Positions 41,534 through 50,873 of a DNA stretch of 64,000 nt are shown in pieces. A model generated the notes under the pieces. It was not told the DNA's origin, searched no databases, and worked only from the letters and a program-made list of their open reading frames with translations. Both the position numbers and the translations under genes were made by a program. Each line of letters begins with the position of its first letter. Position 1 is the stretch's first letter. Source of the stretch: Flavobacterium sp. LC2016-01 (GTDB lineage Bacteria; Bacteroidota; Bacteroidia; Flavobacteriales; Flavobacteriaceae); contig NZ_WMIC01000006.1 in the NCBI RefSeq assembly GCF_009711135.1, positions 360,555-424,554 of the forward strand, given 5' to 3'.

Positions 41534-42553
41534 TTACTGAAAATTTAAAGTTAAACCAAAAAGACTTGTATTAGCCGCCAATGTATACCTTGAATAAGAA
41601 TAGTTGAATTTTAATTTATTCATTCTTAAGCCAAATCCTAATGAAACTCCAGAAAAATTACGCTGTTCATCAATTCGCAATTCTTCTCCTCTTCTAAAAT
41701 TATATCCTAAACGCAAATTAAATGCTCTTTGTGGAAAAAGTTCCACACCAAAAACTACGTGTCTTAAAGCATTATTTGCAAACGAGATTTTCTCGTCACT
41801 TGTTGATCCATCAATATTGGTCTCTCCACGAACGGGGTTCGAAAAAGAAATGTTCCATTGCTGCAGATTTTCTAATGAAAGATGCCAGCGAAGCGGTACG
41901 TGTTCTAATTCTTGTGAGACACCTGCAATAATTTCAAAGGGCAAATTCTCCTTTATTCCTGAGTAAGTTGTAAATTGAGTTCCAATATTACGAAATACTA
42001 GGGCCAAATTTACATTATTTTTTTCAATTTGATACATAATTCCCACATCAATTGCTCCTCCAATTGAATTATAACTTTCTAAAGTCGAAGTTATTAGCTT
42101 TCCATTTACTCCAATATGAACATCTGTATAAGGAATATTGTATGCGTATCCGAGCGTAAGAGCACCTTCACTCCCTGTAAAATCTGATGTTGCCTGGCCA
42201 TTTTCATCATAACCTTCAAAGCTGCCATAATTTACATAACTCACACCAGCATAAAATGTCTGAATGTGTCTGTCATAGGTATAAGCATACGAAGCAGTTC
42301 CATAAGAAGCTTCTCCATAATAACTGCCATAATTCATAGCAAGATGATTGTCCATATCTTCATTTAATACTGCCGGATTAAACATCACCTGATTCACATC
42401 ATCATCATAAATCGTAATATTTTTTCCACCTAACGCTGCCTGCCTTGGCGAAGACGTTAAATTTAAAAACTGATAGGTGTAGCGCCCTCCAACTTGCCCG
42501 AAAGATATCGAACAAATTAACAACATTAAAAATAAAACAAATCGTTTGAACAT
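41534..42553 (-). CDS. porQ: Type IX secretion system protein PorQ
   Basis: 339 residues from the ATG at 42553, opening a normal signal peptide (MFKRFVLFLMLLICSISFGQ). A longer frame to 42667 runs upstream of an exact promoter element and is rejected. The mature protein is a PorV/PorQ-type outer-membrane barrel: TSSPRQAALGGKNITIYDDDVNQ near the start, NPAVLNEDM, and a C-terminal LRLGYNFRRGEEL ... GLGFRMNKLKFNYSYSRY. PorQ takes part in type IX secretion, working with PorU/PorZ in surface attachment of cargo. lon lies upstream and the transpeptidases downstream. Confidence 0.88.
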   Translation of the reverse strand: MFKRFVLFLMLLICSISFGQVGGRYTYQFLNLTSSPRQAALGGKNITIYDDDVNQVMFNPAVLNEDMDNHLAMNYGSYYGEASYGTASYAYTYDRHIQTFYAGVSYVNYGSFEGYDENGQATSDFTGSEGALTLGYAYNIPYTDVHIGVNGKLITSTLESYNSIGGAIDVGIMYQIEKNNVNLALVFRNIGTQFTTYSGIKENLPFEIIAGVSQELEHVPLRWHLSLENLQQWNISFSNPVRGETNIDGSTSDEKISFANNALRHVVFGVELFPQRAFNLRLGYNFRRGEELRIDEQRNFSGVSLGFGLRMNKLKFNYSYSRYTLAANTSLFGLTLNFQ

Positions 42554-42591
42554 GCTTTTGGGGCGATTCCTATATGGGAATAACGCAAATA

Positions 42592-42599
42592 CAAATATA
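42592..42599 (-). promoter_or_regulatory. porQ -7 promoter element (TATATTTG on the minus strand)
   Basis: Exact TAnnTTTG 39 bases before the ATG at 42553, fixing the porQ start downstream of 42592. Confidence 0.6.
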
Positions 42600-42652
42600 A
42601 AATTATATAACAGCAAAAATAAAATTAAAACGTAAATAAATTCCAATAAAAA

Positions 42653-42690
42653 AATTCCAAACTCCAATAATAAAATTGGAATTTGGAATT
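42653..42690 (-). terminator. Terminator of lon
   Basis: AATTCCAAACTCCAAT pairs with ATTGGAATTTGGAATT (one mismatch) across a six-base loop, followed on the minus strand by a T-run. It lies 26 bases past the lon stop. Confidence 0.85.
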
Positions 42691-42715
42691 AAATATTAAG
42701 TTTTTTAATCGAAAT

Positions 42716-45169
42716 TTATTTCAATTGTTTAGCATTCTTTACGCTTTGGTCTGTAAGAGCTAAGGCCAGAACCTCACTCATTTCTTTTACATAATGAAAA
42801 GTAAGTCCTTCTAAGTATTCAGCTTTAATTTCATCGATATCACTTTTATTGTCGTGACATAAAATGATCTCTTTAATTCCTGCTCTTTTTGCTGCTAAGA
42901 TTTTCTCTTTAATACCGCCCACAGGCAAAACTTTTCCGCGCAACGTTATTTCTCCCGTCATCGCAAGACTTTTCTTCACTTTCTTTTGAGTTAATAGAGA
43001 AACCAAAGAAGTTAGCATTGCAATACCTGCGCTTGGTCCGTCTTTTGGAGTTGCTCCTTCAGGAACGTGCAAGTGGATATTATATTTTTGAAAAAGCTCA
43101 GTTGATAAACCTAATTTTTTAGCATTGGCTTTAATGTATTCAAGGGCAATGGTTGCTGATTCTTTCATGACATTTCCAAGATTTCCTGTAATTGTCAACG
43201 AACCTTTTCCTTCAGAAATTAATGATTCTATAAATAAAATATCACCGCCTACGCTTGTCCAAGCTAAACCTGTAACAACACCAGCAACATCATTATTTTC
43301 ATATTTATCGCGCTCTAATCTTGGAACACCTAAAACAGCTACAATATCTTCATCAGTAACTTTTTTGTTGTACTCCTCTTCCATCGCAACAGATTTTGCT
43401 GCGTTACGAATTACCTGAGCAATTTTATTTTCTAAATTACGAACACCAGATTCTCTTGTATAGCCTTCAACAATTTTTTCTAATTGTTTTTTGCCAATTG
43501 TCAAATCTTTTGAAGTTAATCCGTGAGCTTCTAACTGTTTTGGAAAAAGATGTCTTTTTGCAATTTCAACCTTTTCTTCAATAGTATAACCTGACATTTT
43601 GATTACTTCCATTCTGTCACGCAAAGCTGGCTGAATTGCTGCCATATTGTTTGACGTCGCAATGAACATTACTTTAGATAAATCATATCCCATTTCAAGG
43701 AAATTATCATAAAATGAACTGTTTTGCTCCGGATCTAAAACTTCTAATAAAGCTGAAGAAGGATCACCGCTGTTACCGTTTGACAATTTATCAATCTCAT
43801 CCAAGATAAATACTGGATTTGAAGTTCCAGCTTTTTTTAAACTTTGAATAATTCTTCCCGGCATTGCACCAATATAGGTTTTTCTGTGCCCGCGAATTTC
43901 AGCTTCATCACGTAAACCTCCTAATGAAATTCGAACGTATTCGCGTCCTAAAGCCTCGGCTACAGAGCGTCCAATAGAAGTTTTACCAACTCCCGGAGGT
44001 CCTGTTAGACATATAATTGGAGATTTCATATCATTTCGCAATTTTAAAACTGCCAAATGTTCAATCATTCTTTTCTTAACTTCATCAAGTCCAAAATGAT
44101 CTTTATCTAATATTTTCTGAGCATGTTTCAAATCGAATTTATCCTTAGAATATTCGCCCCAAGGCAATTCTAAAAACAATTCTAAATAATTGCGCTGAAT
44201 TCCGAAATCTGGCGACTGCGGATTCATACGACGCATTTTAGATAATTCTTTTTCGAAATGTTTCTGAGTTTTTTCGTCCCATTTTTTGGTTTTCGCTTTC
44301 TGTCCCATTTCATCCATTTCCTCTTCTTGCGAAACGCCTCCCAATTCTTCTTGAATGGTTTTCATTTGCTGATGAAGGAAATATTCACGCTGCTGCTGAT
44401 CTAAATCAAAACGAACTTTTGACTGAATATCATTCTTCAATTCTAATTTTTGAAGTTCAACATTCATATAGCGCAAAGTTTCTAAAGCACGTTCTTTTAA
44501 ACCATTTATCGATAAAAGACCTTGTTTTTCTTTTACAGATAAATTCATGTTTGAAGAAACAAAATTGATCAAAAATGATTGGCTTTCAATGTTTTTGATT
44601 GCAAATGTCGCTTCAGATGGAATATTTGGACTTTCTTTAATAATCTGAATAGCCAATTCTTTAACAGAATCTAAAATTGCCGTAAATTCAGTATCATTTT
44701 CATCCGGACGTTCTTCTGAAACTTCTTTGATAGTTGCAGTGATATAAGGTTCTTCAGAAACTACTTCGTCAATTTCAAAACGTTTTTTTCCTTGCAAAAT
44801 AACCGTGACATTTCCGTCAGGCATTTTTAAAACGCGTAGAATTCGAGCTACAGTTCCAATTTTATGAATATCATCTTTAGACGGATCTTCGTCTTCTTCA
44901 TTAATTTGAGAAACTACTCCAATAATTTTTCCGCCGGCATTGGCATCATTAATTAATTTAATAGACTTGTCTCTTCCTGCTGAAATAGGAATAACAACAC
45001 CTGGAAATAAAACCGTATTACGCAAAGGCAAAATTGGCAGAGAAACCGGAAGTTCCTCATTATTCATTTCCTCTTCGTCTTCTGGAGTTAATAATGGAAT
45101 TAATTCTGCTTCTGAATCAAATTCCTGAAGTGACAGATTGTCAATAGTAAGTATTTTATGATTTGACAT
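42716..45169 (-). CDS. lon: ATP-dependent protease Lon (endopeptidase La)
   Basis: 817 residues, full length. The N-terminal substrate domain starts near [16 protein letters not shown] (residue ~44). The AAA+ module has Walker [10 protein letters not shown] (about 390-398) and Walker [10 protein letters not shown]. The protease domain has the catalytic Ser in [11 protein letters not shown] (about 713) and the Lys in GGIKEK (about 754). Lon degrades misfolded and short-lived regulatory proteins in the cytoplasm. It has an exact promoter element and its own terminator, so it is monocistronic. An acidic ~40-residue N-terminal extension (EEEMNNEEL) precedes the first domain. Confidence 0.97.
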   Translation of the reverse strand: MSNHKILTIDNLSLQEFDSEAELIPLLTPEDEEEMNNEELPVSLPILPLRNTVLFPGVVIPISAGRDKSIKLINDANAGGKIIGVVSQINEEDEDPSKDDIHKIGTVARILRVLKMPDGNVTVILQGKKRFEIDEVVSEEPYITATIKEVSEERPDENDTEFTAILDSVKELAIQIIKESPNIPSEATFAIKNIESQSFLINFVSSNMNLSVKEKQGLLSINGLKERALETLRYMNVELQKLELKNDIQSKVRFDLDQQQREYFLHQQMKTIQEELGGVSQEEEMDEMGQKAKTKKWDEKTQKHFEKELSKMRRMNPQSPDFGIQRNYLELFLELPWGEYSKDKFDLKHAQKILDKDHFGLDEVKKRMIEHLAVLKLRNDMKSPIICLTGPPGVGKTSIGRSVAEALGREYVRISLGGLRDEAEIRGHRKTYIGAMPGRIIQSLKKAGTSNPVFILDEIDKLSNGNSGDPSSALLEVLDPEQNSSFYDNFLEMGYDLSKVMFIATSNNMAAIQPALRDRMEVIKMSGYTIEEKVEIAKRHLFPKQLEAHGLTSKDLTIGKKQLEKIVEGYTRESGVRNLENKIAQVIRNAAKSVAMEEEYNKKVTDEDIVAVLGVPRLERDKYENNDVAGVVTGLAWTSVGGDILFIESLISEGKGSLTITGNLGNVMKESATIALEYIKANAKKLGLSTELFQKYNIHLHVPEGATPKDGPSAGIAMLTSLVSLLTQKKVKKSLAMTGEITLRGKVLPVGGIKEKILAAKRAGIKEIILCHDNKSDIDEIKAEYLEGLTFHYVKEMSEVLALALTDQSVKNAKQLK

Positions 45170-45214
45170 AATAATATTTAAGTCGTTTTGTCATTAAAAG
45201 TTTTATACCATCTA

Positions 45215-45222
45215 CAAAAGTA
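45215..45222 (-). promoter_or_regulatory. lon -7 promoter element (TACTTTTG on the minus strand)
   Basis: Exact TAnnTTTG 46 bases before the lon ATG. No heat-shock operator is evident by eye. Confidence 0.55.
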
Positions 45223-45517
45223 ACATTCCTTAAAGCAGTTTTTAGTAAAATTATGCTAAATGTTATCTTTACAAGACAGGCGATAAAAATAGACAATCAT
45301 TATGCCAAAAGCAAAAAAGAAATATTAGAAGTAAAACTGAGGTTACCGTAATAAAAAATAATGCGTAAATAATTACATTTAATGAACAAATACGATTTCA
45401 TTATTAAAATGAATTACGCCTCTAAAATTAAAATCTAAAAAAAAATAAAATTATTTTTTCTAAAACTGTAACAAACCAAAAAAAGTAAAGTCATTATAAA
45501 AAACTAGCAAACATTAC
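45223..45517. other. Intergenic region between lon and the ECF sigma gene
   Basis: AT-rich with no supported gene. It holds a near-match plus-strand -7 element (TATCTTTA at about 45264) and an eight-codon frame at 45302 that is too short to call. The sigma-gene promoter is not obvious, as expected if it is autoregulated by a non-housekeeping sigma factor. Confidence 0.5.
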
Positions 45518-46072
45518 TTGAGCATAACCAACCAAAATATCGAAGAATTAATCGCGCTTTGTAAAGAGAATAATCAAAAGGCCCAATTTGAAATTTACAA
45601 CCGTTACAGTAAAGCCATGTACAATGTGGCGTACCGTATTGTAAAAGACGAACATTTTGCACAAGACGTCATGCAGGAAGGTTTTTTGAAGGCATTTACA
45701 AAAATAAACGACTACAAACAAGAAGTTGCTTTTGGCGCGTGGCTGAAGAGAATTGTGATCAATTACAGTATTGATTTTTATAAAAAGAATAATGTTTTTC
45801 AGGTTGAAGATCTGAGCAAGACACTTTATAAAATTGAAGAAAATGATGACTTTTATTCTGAAACCATTGATTTTAACACTTTAAAAGTAAAACAAGTTTT
45901 AGACACTATTTTAAGTCTGAAAGACAGTTACCGAATGGTTCTGACGCTTTTTTACATTGAAGGTTATGATCAGGAAGAAATAAGCGAGATTTTAAATATT
46001 AGTTATCAAAACTGCCGAACTACATTAAGCAGAGCAAAAGAAAGTTTGCGAAAAAAATTAGAGGAGATATGA
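45518..46072 (+). CDS. ECF RNA polymerase sigma factor
   Basis: 184 residues with a TTG start at 45518; no ATG is available until residue ~31, inside region 2. Region 2 is NRYSKAMYNVAYRIVKDEHFAQDVMQE with the DVMQEGFLKAF -10-binding helix. Region 4 is LKDSYRMVLTLFYIEGYDQEEISEILNISYQNCRTTLSRAKESLRKKL read in parts, with a helix-turn-helix. The short 2/4 architecture marks an extracytoplasmic-function sigma. Its stop overlaps the next ATG by four bases, coupling it to a membrane protein that probably controls it. Targets likely include the downstream surface-protein genes. Confidence 0.92.
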   Translation: MSITNQNIEELIALCKENNQKAQFEIYNRYSKAMYNVAYRIVKDEHFAQDVMQEGFLKAFTKINDYKQEVAFGAWLKRIVINYSIDFYKKNNVFQVEDLSKTLYKIEENDDFYSETIDFNTLKVKQVLDTILSLKDSYRMVLTLFYIEGYDQEEISEILNISYQNCRTTLSRAKESLRKKLEEI

Positions 46073-46605
46073 AAAAGGAAAATGACAATTTAGATCAATT
46101 ATTCAACAAATTTGAAGACCAATGGGATGTTCAGGAATTAAATTCAGATCATCAGGACGTTTTTTTAAATAAACTGAACAGAAAAGAACCAAAAAAGAAA
46201 AATTACTGGTTTGTGGCTTCGATAGCAGCTTCAATCGTATTAATGCTTGGAGTCGCTGTTTTTTATCAAAATGAAAAACCACAAGAATTCAAATTTGCTT
46301 CTAAAGAAACACAGCGTACTGATTCTATCTTCAATATTCTAATTGATAATGAACTGGTTAAACTGAAAGAAAAGAGTTCGCCTGAAAATGAGCAAATCAT
46401 AACTGATGCATTAAAACAAATGAAAGTTTTTGATGCCGATTATCAAAAAATCATTAATGAACTGCAAAAAAACGGCGAAAACAAACAAATTATTTATGCC
46501 ATGATAAGCAATCTGCAAACTAGGATATCATTTTTGCAGACGGTTTTGAAAAGAATTGAAGAAAACGAAAATTTAAAAAACACAAGCCATGAAAAAACAT
46601 TATAA
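46069..46605 (+). CDS. Membrane anti-sigma-factor-like protein
   Basis: 178 residues. A ~45-residue cytoplasmic N-terminus (LDQLFNKFEDQWDVQEL), one membrane helix (~50-67: YWFVASIAASIVLMLGVAVFY) and a ~110-residue periplasmic helical domain (LQKNGENKQIIYAMISNLQTRISFLQTVLKRI). It lacks the zinc-binding HxxxCxxC of ZAS-type anti-sigma factors. The role as regulator of the ECF sigma is inferred from the four-base overlap and topology. It overlaps the next gene by 17 bases. Confidence 0.72.
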   Translation: MKKENDNLDQLFNKFEDQWDVQELNSDHQDVFLNKLNRKEPKKKNYWFVASIAASIVLMLGVAVFYQNEKPQEFKFASKETQRTDSIFNILIDNELVKLKEKSSPENEQIITDALKQMKVFDADYQKIINELQKNGENKQIIYAMISNLQTRISFLQTVLKRIEENENLKNTSHEKTL

Positions 46606-47650
46606 AATACTAATTCTGTTCATCTTGATGCCTTTTCTGGGGTTTTCAAATGATGACTCTAATATTTCAAAACAAAAAAACATCAAGAAAACCTATATCG
46701 TAAATTCGAATGCAGGAATTGATATTGACAACAAATATGGAAACATTTCAATATCAACTTGGGACGAAGATAAAATAGATCTTGATATCACCATCAAAGT
46801 TACTGGCGGTAATGAAAATTGGGTGAACGAAAAACTAAACACTATTGATGTTGATATTACGGCATTAAAAACGATGGTTTCGGCTATTACTAAAATTGGA
46901 AGTTCAACTAACAAAGGCCGAGGAAGCAGTAATAGTTTTGAGATTAATTATGTAGTCAAAATTCCGAAAAACGGAACTGTAAAATTGATGAATAAATACG
47001 GAAATATTACCTCTCTTACTTTAGAAGGTCCAACTGATATAAGCTGTAAATATGGGAAGGTCACTCTTGGAAAATTAAACAATCAGAACAACAAACTAAA
47101 TATTGAATACTGCCAAAATTCATCCATCGATTATATTAAAAATGGTACAATTACGGCGCGTTATTCAGGTTTGAAAGTAAATGATTCAGGCAATATCAAC
47201 TTTGATGCAAATTATACTGACTTAGTAGTTTCGGATGCTCAAAATATTAAATACGACTGCAGTTACGGTAATTTGAAATTTCAAAAAGTAAATTCATTTA
47301 CAGGCACAGGAAATTATTTGACGGTTTCTGTTGTCGAAGTTTCAAGTAATTTAAATATCGATACTAACTACAGCAAAGTTAACATTGGCACCTTGACCGA
47401 AAAAGCAAAAAATGTCAATATTAATTCGGGTTACACAGATATTACATTAGGCTACAATTACAATTATGCCTTTGATTTTGACATTAACACCAAATATGCG
47501 AGCATTAAAAACGGTGATGATTTAGAAATTAATGTAAATGAAACCAAAAACAGTTCAAAAAACATAAGCGGCTTTCATAAAAAGAAAGGTCAGAATAAAG
47601 TAATAATTAATTCAACTTACGGAAACGTATCATTAGTCAAAAAACAATAA
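46589..47650 (+). CDS. DUF4097-like beta-repeat secreted protein
   Basis: 353 residues; a signal peptide ends near GFSN (about residue 20). The mature part is a repeated beta-structure with KYGNISI/KYGNITS/KYGKVTL/SYGNLKF/TYGNVSL motifs every 20-50 residues, as in DUF4097 / adhesin-like beta-solenoids. Expected location is the periplasm or cell surface. It is translationally coupled to the anti-sigma-like gene and lies 19 bases before the GIN-domain gene, so it is part of the sigma operon. Function unknown; envelope-stress binding is a guess. Confidence 0.8.
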   Translation: MKKHYKILILFILMPFLGFSNDDSNISKQKNIKKTYIVNSNAGIDIDNKYGNISISTWDEDKIDLDITIKVTGGNENWVNEKLNTIDVDITALKTMVSAITKIGSSTNKGRGSSNSFEINYVVKIPKNGTVKLMNKYGNITSLTLEGPTDISCKYGKVTLGKLNNQNNKLNIEYCQNSSIDYIKNGTITARYSGLKVNDSGNINFDANYTDLVVSDAQNIKYDCSYGNLKFQKVNSFTGTGNYLTVSVVEVSSNLNIDTNYSKVNIGTLTEKAKNVNINSGYTDITLGYNYNYAFDFDINTKYASIKNGDDLEINVNETKNSSKNISGFHKKKGQNKVIINSTYGNVSLVKKQ

Positions 47651-47669
47651 TTTTAAACTATCAAAAACC

Positions 47670-48392
47670 ATGAAAAAAATTATTCAATCAGTAGTTTGCG
47701 CAGCATTTTTAATAGGCTTAACAGCTAACGCACAAGAAAAAATCAACGGAAATGGCAATGTTGTAACTGAAACAAGAACCACGTCAGAATATGATGCTAT
47801 AAAGATCTCAGGTTTTTTTGATGTTGATTTAGTGGCAGGAAAAGAAGGTAAAATCACCATTAAAGGAGAACAAAATATTGTATCTGCAATTATTGTTGAA
47901 GTTGAAGGTAATGCTTTAAAAATTTATACGAAGAAAGGAACAAATTTACGTCCAAGCACAGGAAAAAAAGTAGAGATTACAATTCCGTTTGAAAAAATAT
48001 CTGACCTTAGTTTGTCAGGTTCAGGAGATATTGTCGCTAAATCTACAATTAAAAATGATAAATTTTCAGCAAAATTATCAGGATCAGGCGATGTTGATTT
48101 AGATGTTGCTGCAAATGAATTTGATTTCAGTTTGAGCGGTTCAGGAGATATCAAATTAAAAGGAAATTCAGATAATTTAACTATTAAACTTTCAGGTTCG
48201 GGCGATATTGAAGCTGCAAATCTAAAATCTAAAACCGCCAACATAAGCGTTTCAGGTTCAGGTGATGTTAAAGTAAACTGCAACGAAAGCTTAACGGCGA
48301 GAGTTTCTGGGTCAGGCGATATTAAATATACAGGAAATCCTGAAAAGCGCGATGCAAAAGTTTCAGGTTCAGGAAGCATTTCAAAAGCATAA
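47670..48392 (+). CDS. Head GIN domain protein (DUF2807) with SGSGD repeats
   Basis: 240 residues; a signal peptide ends at ANAQ (about residue 22). The Bacteroidetes 'head GIN' (DUF2807) domain covers the rest: RTTSEYDAIKISGFFDVDLVAGKEG, then seven SGSGD/SGSGS turns (LSGSGDIVAK, LSGSGDVDLD, LSGSGDIKLK, LSGSGDIEAA, VSGSGDVKVN, VSGSGDIKYT and the final VSGSGSISKA), spaced 16-22 residues. This predicts a regular beta-solenoid exposed outside the inner membrane. It is the last gene of the sigma operon, ahead of a terminator. No activity is known for the family. Confidence 0.88.
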   Translation: MKKIIQSVVCAAFLIGLTANAQEKINGNGNVVTETRTTSEYDAIKISGFFDVDLVAGKEGKITIKGEQNIVSAIIVEVEGNALKIYTKKGTNLRPSTGKKVEITIPFEKISDLSLSGSGDIVAKSTIKNDKFSAKLSGSGDVDLDVAANEFDFSLSGSGDIKLKGNSDNLTIKLSGSGDIEAANLKSKTANISVSGSGDVKVNCNESLTARVSGSGDIKYTGNPEKRDAKVSGSGSISKA

Positions 48393-48401
48393 ATTCTAAA
48401 T

Positions 48402-48480
48402 AAAGCTCAATAATAAAAGATTTTTAAAATCATCCAATCAAAAAACGAACTCATCATTCCTCTTTTATTATTGAGCTTTT
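48402..48480 (+). terminator. Long-loop terminator of the sigma operon
   Basis: AAAGCTCAATAATAAAAGA (48402-48420) pairs with TCTTTTATTATTGAGCTTT across a ~41-base loop, followed by T-rich DNA. Confidence 0.75.
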
Positions 48481-48506
48481 ATTTTTAATCAACAAAATAT
48501 CTAAAT

Positions 48507-48535
48507 AAAAAGAGGCACTTAAAGTGCCTCTTTTT
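48507..48535. terminator. Terminator overlapping the stop codon of the MFS gene
   Basis: AAAAAGAGGCACTT pairs perfectly with AAGTGCCTCTTTTT around one base. The minus-strand MFS gene's last codons and stop form one arm. A/T-tracts on both sides allow use in both directions. Confidence 0.88.
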
Positions 48536-49823
48536 TATGAACTCTTCTCAAAAGAAAAATGGATGTAACAAAGAAAATTCCCAAAATTACAATCGCCGCT
48601 CGCGGACTTCCAGTTAATTGGTCAATAATCCCGTAAACACACATTCCTATTACGATTCCGATTTTTTCAGCAACATCATAAAAGCTAAAAAATGAGGCTG
48701 TATCTTGTGTTTCAGGCAATAATTTTGAATATGTTGAACGTGATAATGCCTGGATTCCTCCCATAACAAATCCGGCAACAGTCGCCATAACGTAAAAATG
48801 CATTGGCAATGTTATGAAATATGCCAAAGCACAAAATACGGCCCAAATAGCGTTGATAAAAATTAAAGTTGGTACATTTCCATATTTTGCCGAAGCTTTT
48901 GAAGTTAAAACAGCTCCAACTACAGCTACTAGCTGAATTAGCAAAATACAAATAATTAATCCTTTTTGACTTTCTTCTGGTGATGACCACTGAATTTCCT
49001 GCGCTCCAAAATAAGTTGCAACCAGCATTACGGTTTGCACTGCCATACTTGAGACAAAAAATCCGCCTAAATATCGTCGCAAAGGAGTATTATCATTTAA
49101 TAAAACCCAAACTTTTTTAAGTTCTTTGAAACCGTTAAAAACAACAGATCTTGTTAATTTTTCTCCATTTTCTTTACTTCCTTTTGGCAAATAATAATAA
49201 GTATATTGGCTAAATAAAATCCACCAAACTCCTACCATTATAAAAGAATAACGCATGGCTTCCATTGCAGTAATTTTAAAAGTATCTGGAAACATAATCA
49301 TACCAAGATTAATCACTAATAAAATTACACTGCCAATATATCCTAATGAATATCCTTTGGCACTAATGCTATCCTGTTGCTCTTCAAAAGCAATATCTGG
49401 CAAATAGGAATTGTAAAAAACCAAACTCCCCCAATATCCAATTAATCCTAAGAAATAAAAGGCTAAACCTAGATAAATATTTCCAAGATCAAACCAATAC
49501 AATCCCATACAAGACAAAGCTCCTAAATAACAGAAAAACTTCATAAAGGCTTTTTTATTCCCAACATAATCAGCTATTCCTGATAATAATGGTGAAATAA
49601 AAGAAACTACAAGAAATGCAAAAGCAGTTGTAAAACTGATTAAAGCTGAATTTTTAAGATGCATCCCAAAAACATCAATATAATGACCGCGGTCAGTAAA
49701 TAATGCTTCATAAAATATTGGAAATACTGCAGATGCAATTGTTAGTGTATAAACGGAGTTCGCCCAATCATAAAACGCCCAGGCATTTAATAATTTTTTA
49801 TCTCCTTTTTGTAGGTTTTTCAT
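48519..49823 (-). CDS. MFS transporter, UMF1/Atg22-like
   Basis: 434 residues with about 11-12 helices. The start MKNLQKGDKKLLNAWAFYDWANSVYTLTI is typical of UMF1 (Atg22-like) proteins, with the WAFYDWANS signature. FVMGGIQALSRSTYSKLLPE near residue 355 is the family's second marker. Atg22 exports amino acids from yeast vacuoles; bacterial members are of unknown substrate. The terminator overlaps the stop codon and the gene stands alone. Confidence 0.88.
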   Translation of the reverse strand: MKNLQKGDKKLLNAWAFYDWANSVYTLTIASAVFPIFYEALFTDRGHYIDVFGMHLKNSALISFTTAFAFLVVSFISPLLSGIADYVGNKKAFMKFFCYLGALSCMGLYWFDLGNIYLGLAFYFLGLIGYWGSLVFYNSYLPDIAFEEQQDSISAKGYSLGYIGSVILLVINLGMIMFPDTFKITAMEAMRYSFIMVGVWWILFSQYTYYYLPKGSKENGEKLTRSVVFNGFKELKKVWVLLNDNTPLRRYLGGFFVSSMAVQTVMLVATYFGAQEIQWSSPEESQKGLIICILLIQLVAVVGAVLTSKASAKYGNVPTLIFINAIWAVFCALAYFITLPMHFYVMATVAGFVMGGIQALSRSTYSKLLPETQDTASFFSFYDVAEKIGIVIGMCVYGIIDQLTGSPRAAIVILGIFFVTSIFLLRRVHKKEAL

Positions 49824-49922
49824 AGAAATGGTGTTGTTAGTGCGCTACGAATTTATTTAATTTTTATTATAATCAGATACAAATTATTCAATTCGTACAT
49901 TATTAAATTATGAAGTACAAAA

Positions 49923-49948
49923 AAAGCTATTCATAAAAGAATAGCTTT
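49923..49948 (-). terminator. Terminator of the M48 peptidase gene
   Basis: AAAGCTATTC pairs with GAATAGCTTT across a six-base loop, with a T-run following on the minus strand. Confidence 0.88.
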
Positions 49949-49975
49949 AAAATTATTTTTCTGATCGTTAGAATT

Positions 49976-50788
49976 TTATTTTATAGTCCCCACTTTAAGT
50001 GCAATTGCTTTTGCTTCAGGAACTAATGCTTTAATATTAGCAATTCTTGTTGCATCTGACGGGTGTGTACTCATAAATTCTGGAGTTCCAGCTGCCCCTG
50101 ATTTGGCTGCCATTCTGCTCCAGAAAGCAACAGCATCATCAGGGTTGTAACCTGCAATCGCCATTAATGTTAAACCGATTTTATCAGCTTCGCTTTCATT
50201 GCTTCTGCTGAAAGGCAGCATTACGCCAACTTCAGAACCAATTCCGTACGCTTGCGCAAATATTTGCTGAGTTGCTTCAGATTTTCCGCTTGTTGCTGCT
50301 CCTAAAGCTGCTCCACCAATTTGCTGTAACTGTGCTGCTGACATTCTCTGTGCTCCGTGATTGGCTAAAGCATGCGAAACTTCATGTCCCATTACTGTTG
50401 CCAAACCAGCTTCATTTTGTGTTACAGGCAAAATCCCAGAATAGACAACGATTTTTCCTCCAGGCAGACACCATGCATTAACTTCTTTATTATCAACTAG
50501 TTTATATTCCCAGCGATAATCTTTCAAGTATTGCGTTTGTCCTAAATAATTTAGGTACTTTTCGGCCGCCAATTTAATTTTATATCCCACTGTTTCAACA
50601 AGTTTTGCATCAGCCGTTCCTGTAACAACCTTATTTTCAGTTAAAAACTGATTATACTGCTGAAAAGAAGATGGAAATAATTCACTATTTGAAACAAAAT
50701 TTAAATTTTGTTTTCCTGTTATTGGATTTGTTGCGCAGCTGTATACTAAAACTGCGATAAAAAGTCCTGTAATTAGATGTTTTTTCAT
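49976..50788 (-). CDS. M48 family metallopeptidase, lipoprotein
   Basis: 270 residues from the ATG at 50788. A frame reaching 50821 covers the promoter element and is rejected. The signal MKKHLITGLFIAVLVYSC is lipoprotein-type with Cys18. The zinc site is HEVSH in VMGHEVSHALANHG, with the third ligand in ESEADKIG. This is the single-domain BepA/LoiP-like M48 subgroup of periplasmic proteases that police outer-membrane protein folding. The C-terminal FMSTHPSDATRI matches the family. It is monocistronic. Confidence 0.92.
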   Translation of the reverse strand: MKKHLITGLFIAVLVYSCATNPITGKQNLNFVSNSELFPSSFQQYNQFLTENKVVTGTADAKLVETVGYKIKLAAEKYLNYLGQTQYLKDYRWEYKLVDNKEVNAWCLPGGKIVVYSGILPVTQNEAGLATVMGHEVSHALANHGAQRMSAAQLQQIGGAALGAATSGKSEATQQIFAQAYGIGSEVGVMLPFSRSNESEADKIGLTLMAIAGYNPDDAVAFWSRMAAKSGAAGTPEFMSTHPSDATRIANIKALVPEAKAIALKVGTIK

Positions 50789-50810
50789 GATTCTACATAT
50801 TAAGCAGTAA

Positions 50811-50818
50811 CAAAAATA
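50811..50818 (-). promoter_or_regulatory. Bacteroidetes -7 promoter element (TATTTTTG on the minus strand)
   Basis: Exact TAnnTTTG 23 bases before the M48 ATG at 50788. Confidence 0.6.
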
Positions 50819-50873
50819 CAACTAAATTAACTTTCACTTTTACATAATTTTCAAAAAGTTTATCGGAATTTAC

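Noticed and set aside
42554..42667. 38-residue N-terminal extension of PorQ
   Set aside because: It covers the promoter element and overlaps the lon terminator; the ATG at 42553 gives a normal signal peptide.
45302..45328. Eight-codon frame MPKAKKKY in the lon-sigma gap
   Set aside because: Too short to support; only a near-match promoter is upstream.
47924..48379. 151-residue antisense frame opposite the GIN-domain gene
   Set aside because: It mirrors the SGSGD repeats (as PEPE repeats) and has no start context; the sense gene is clear.
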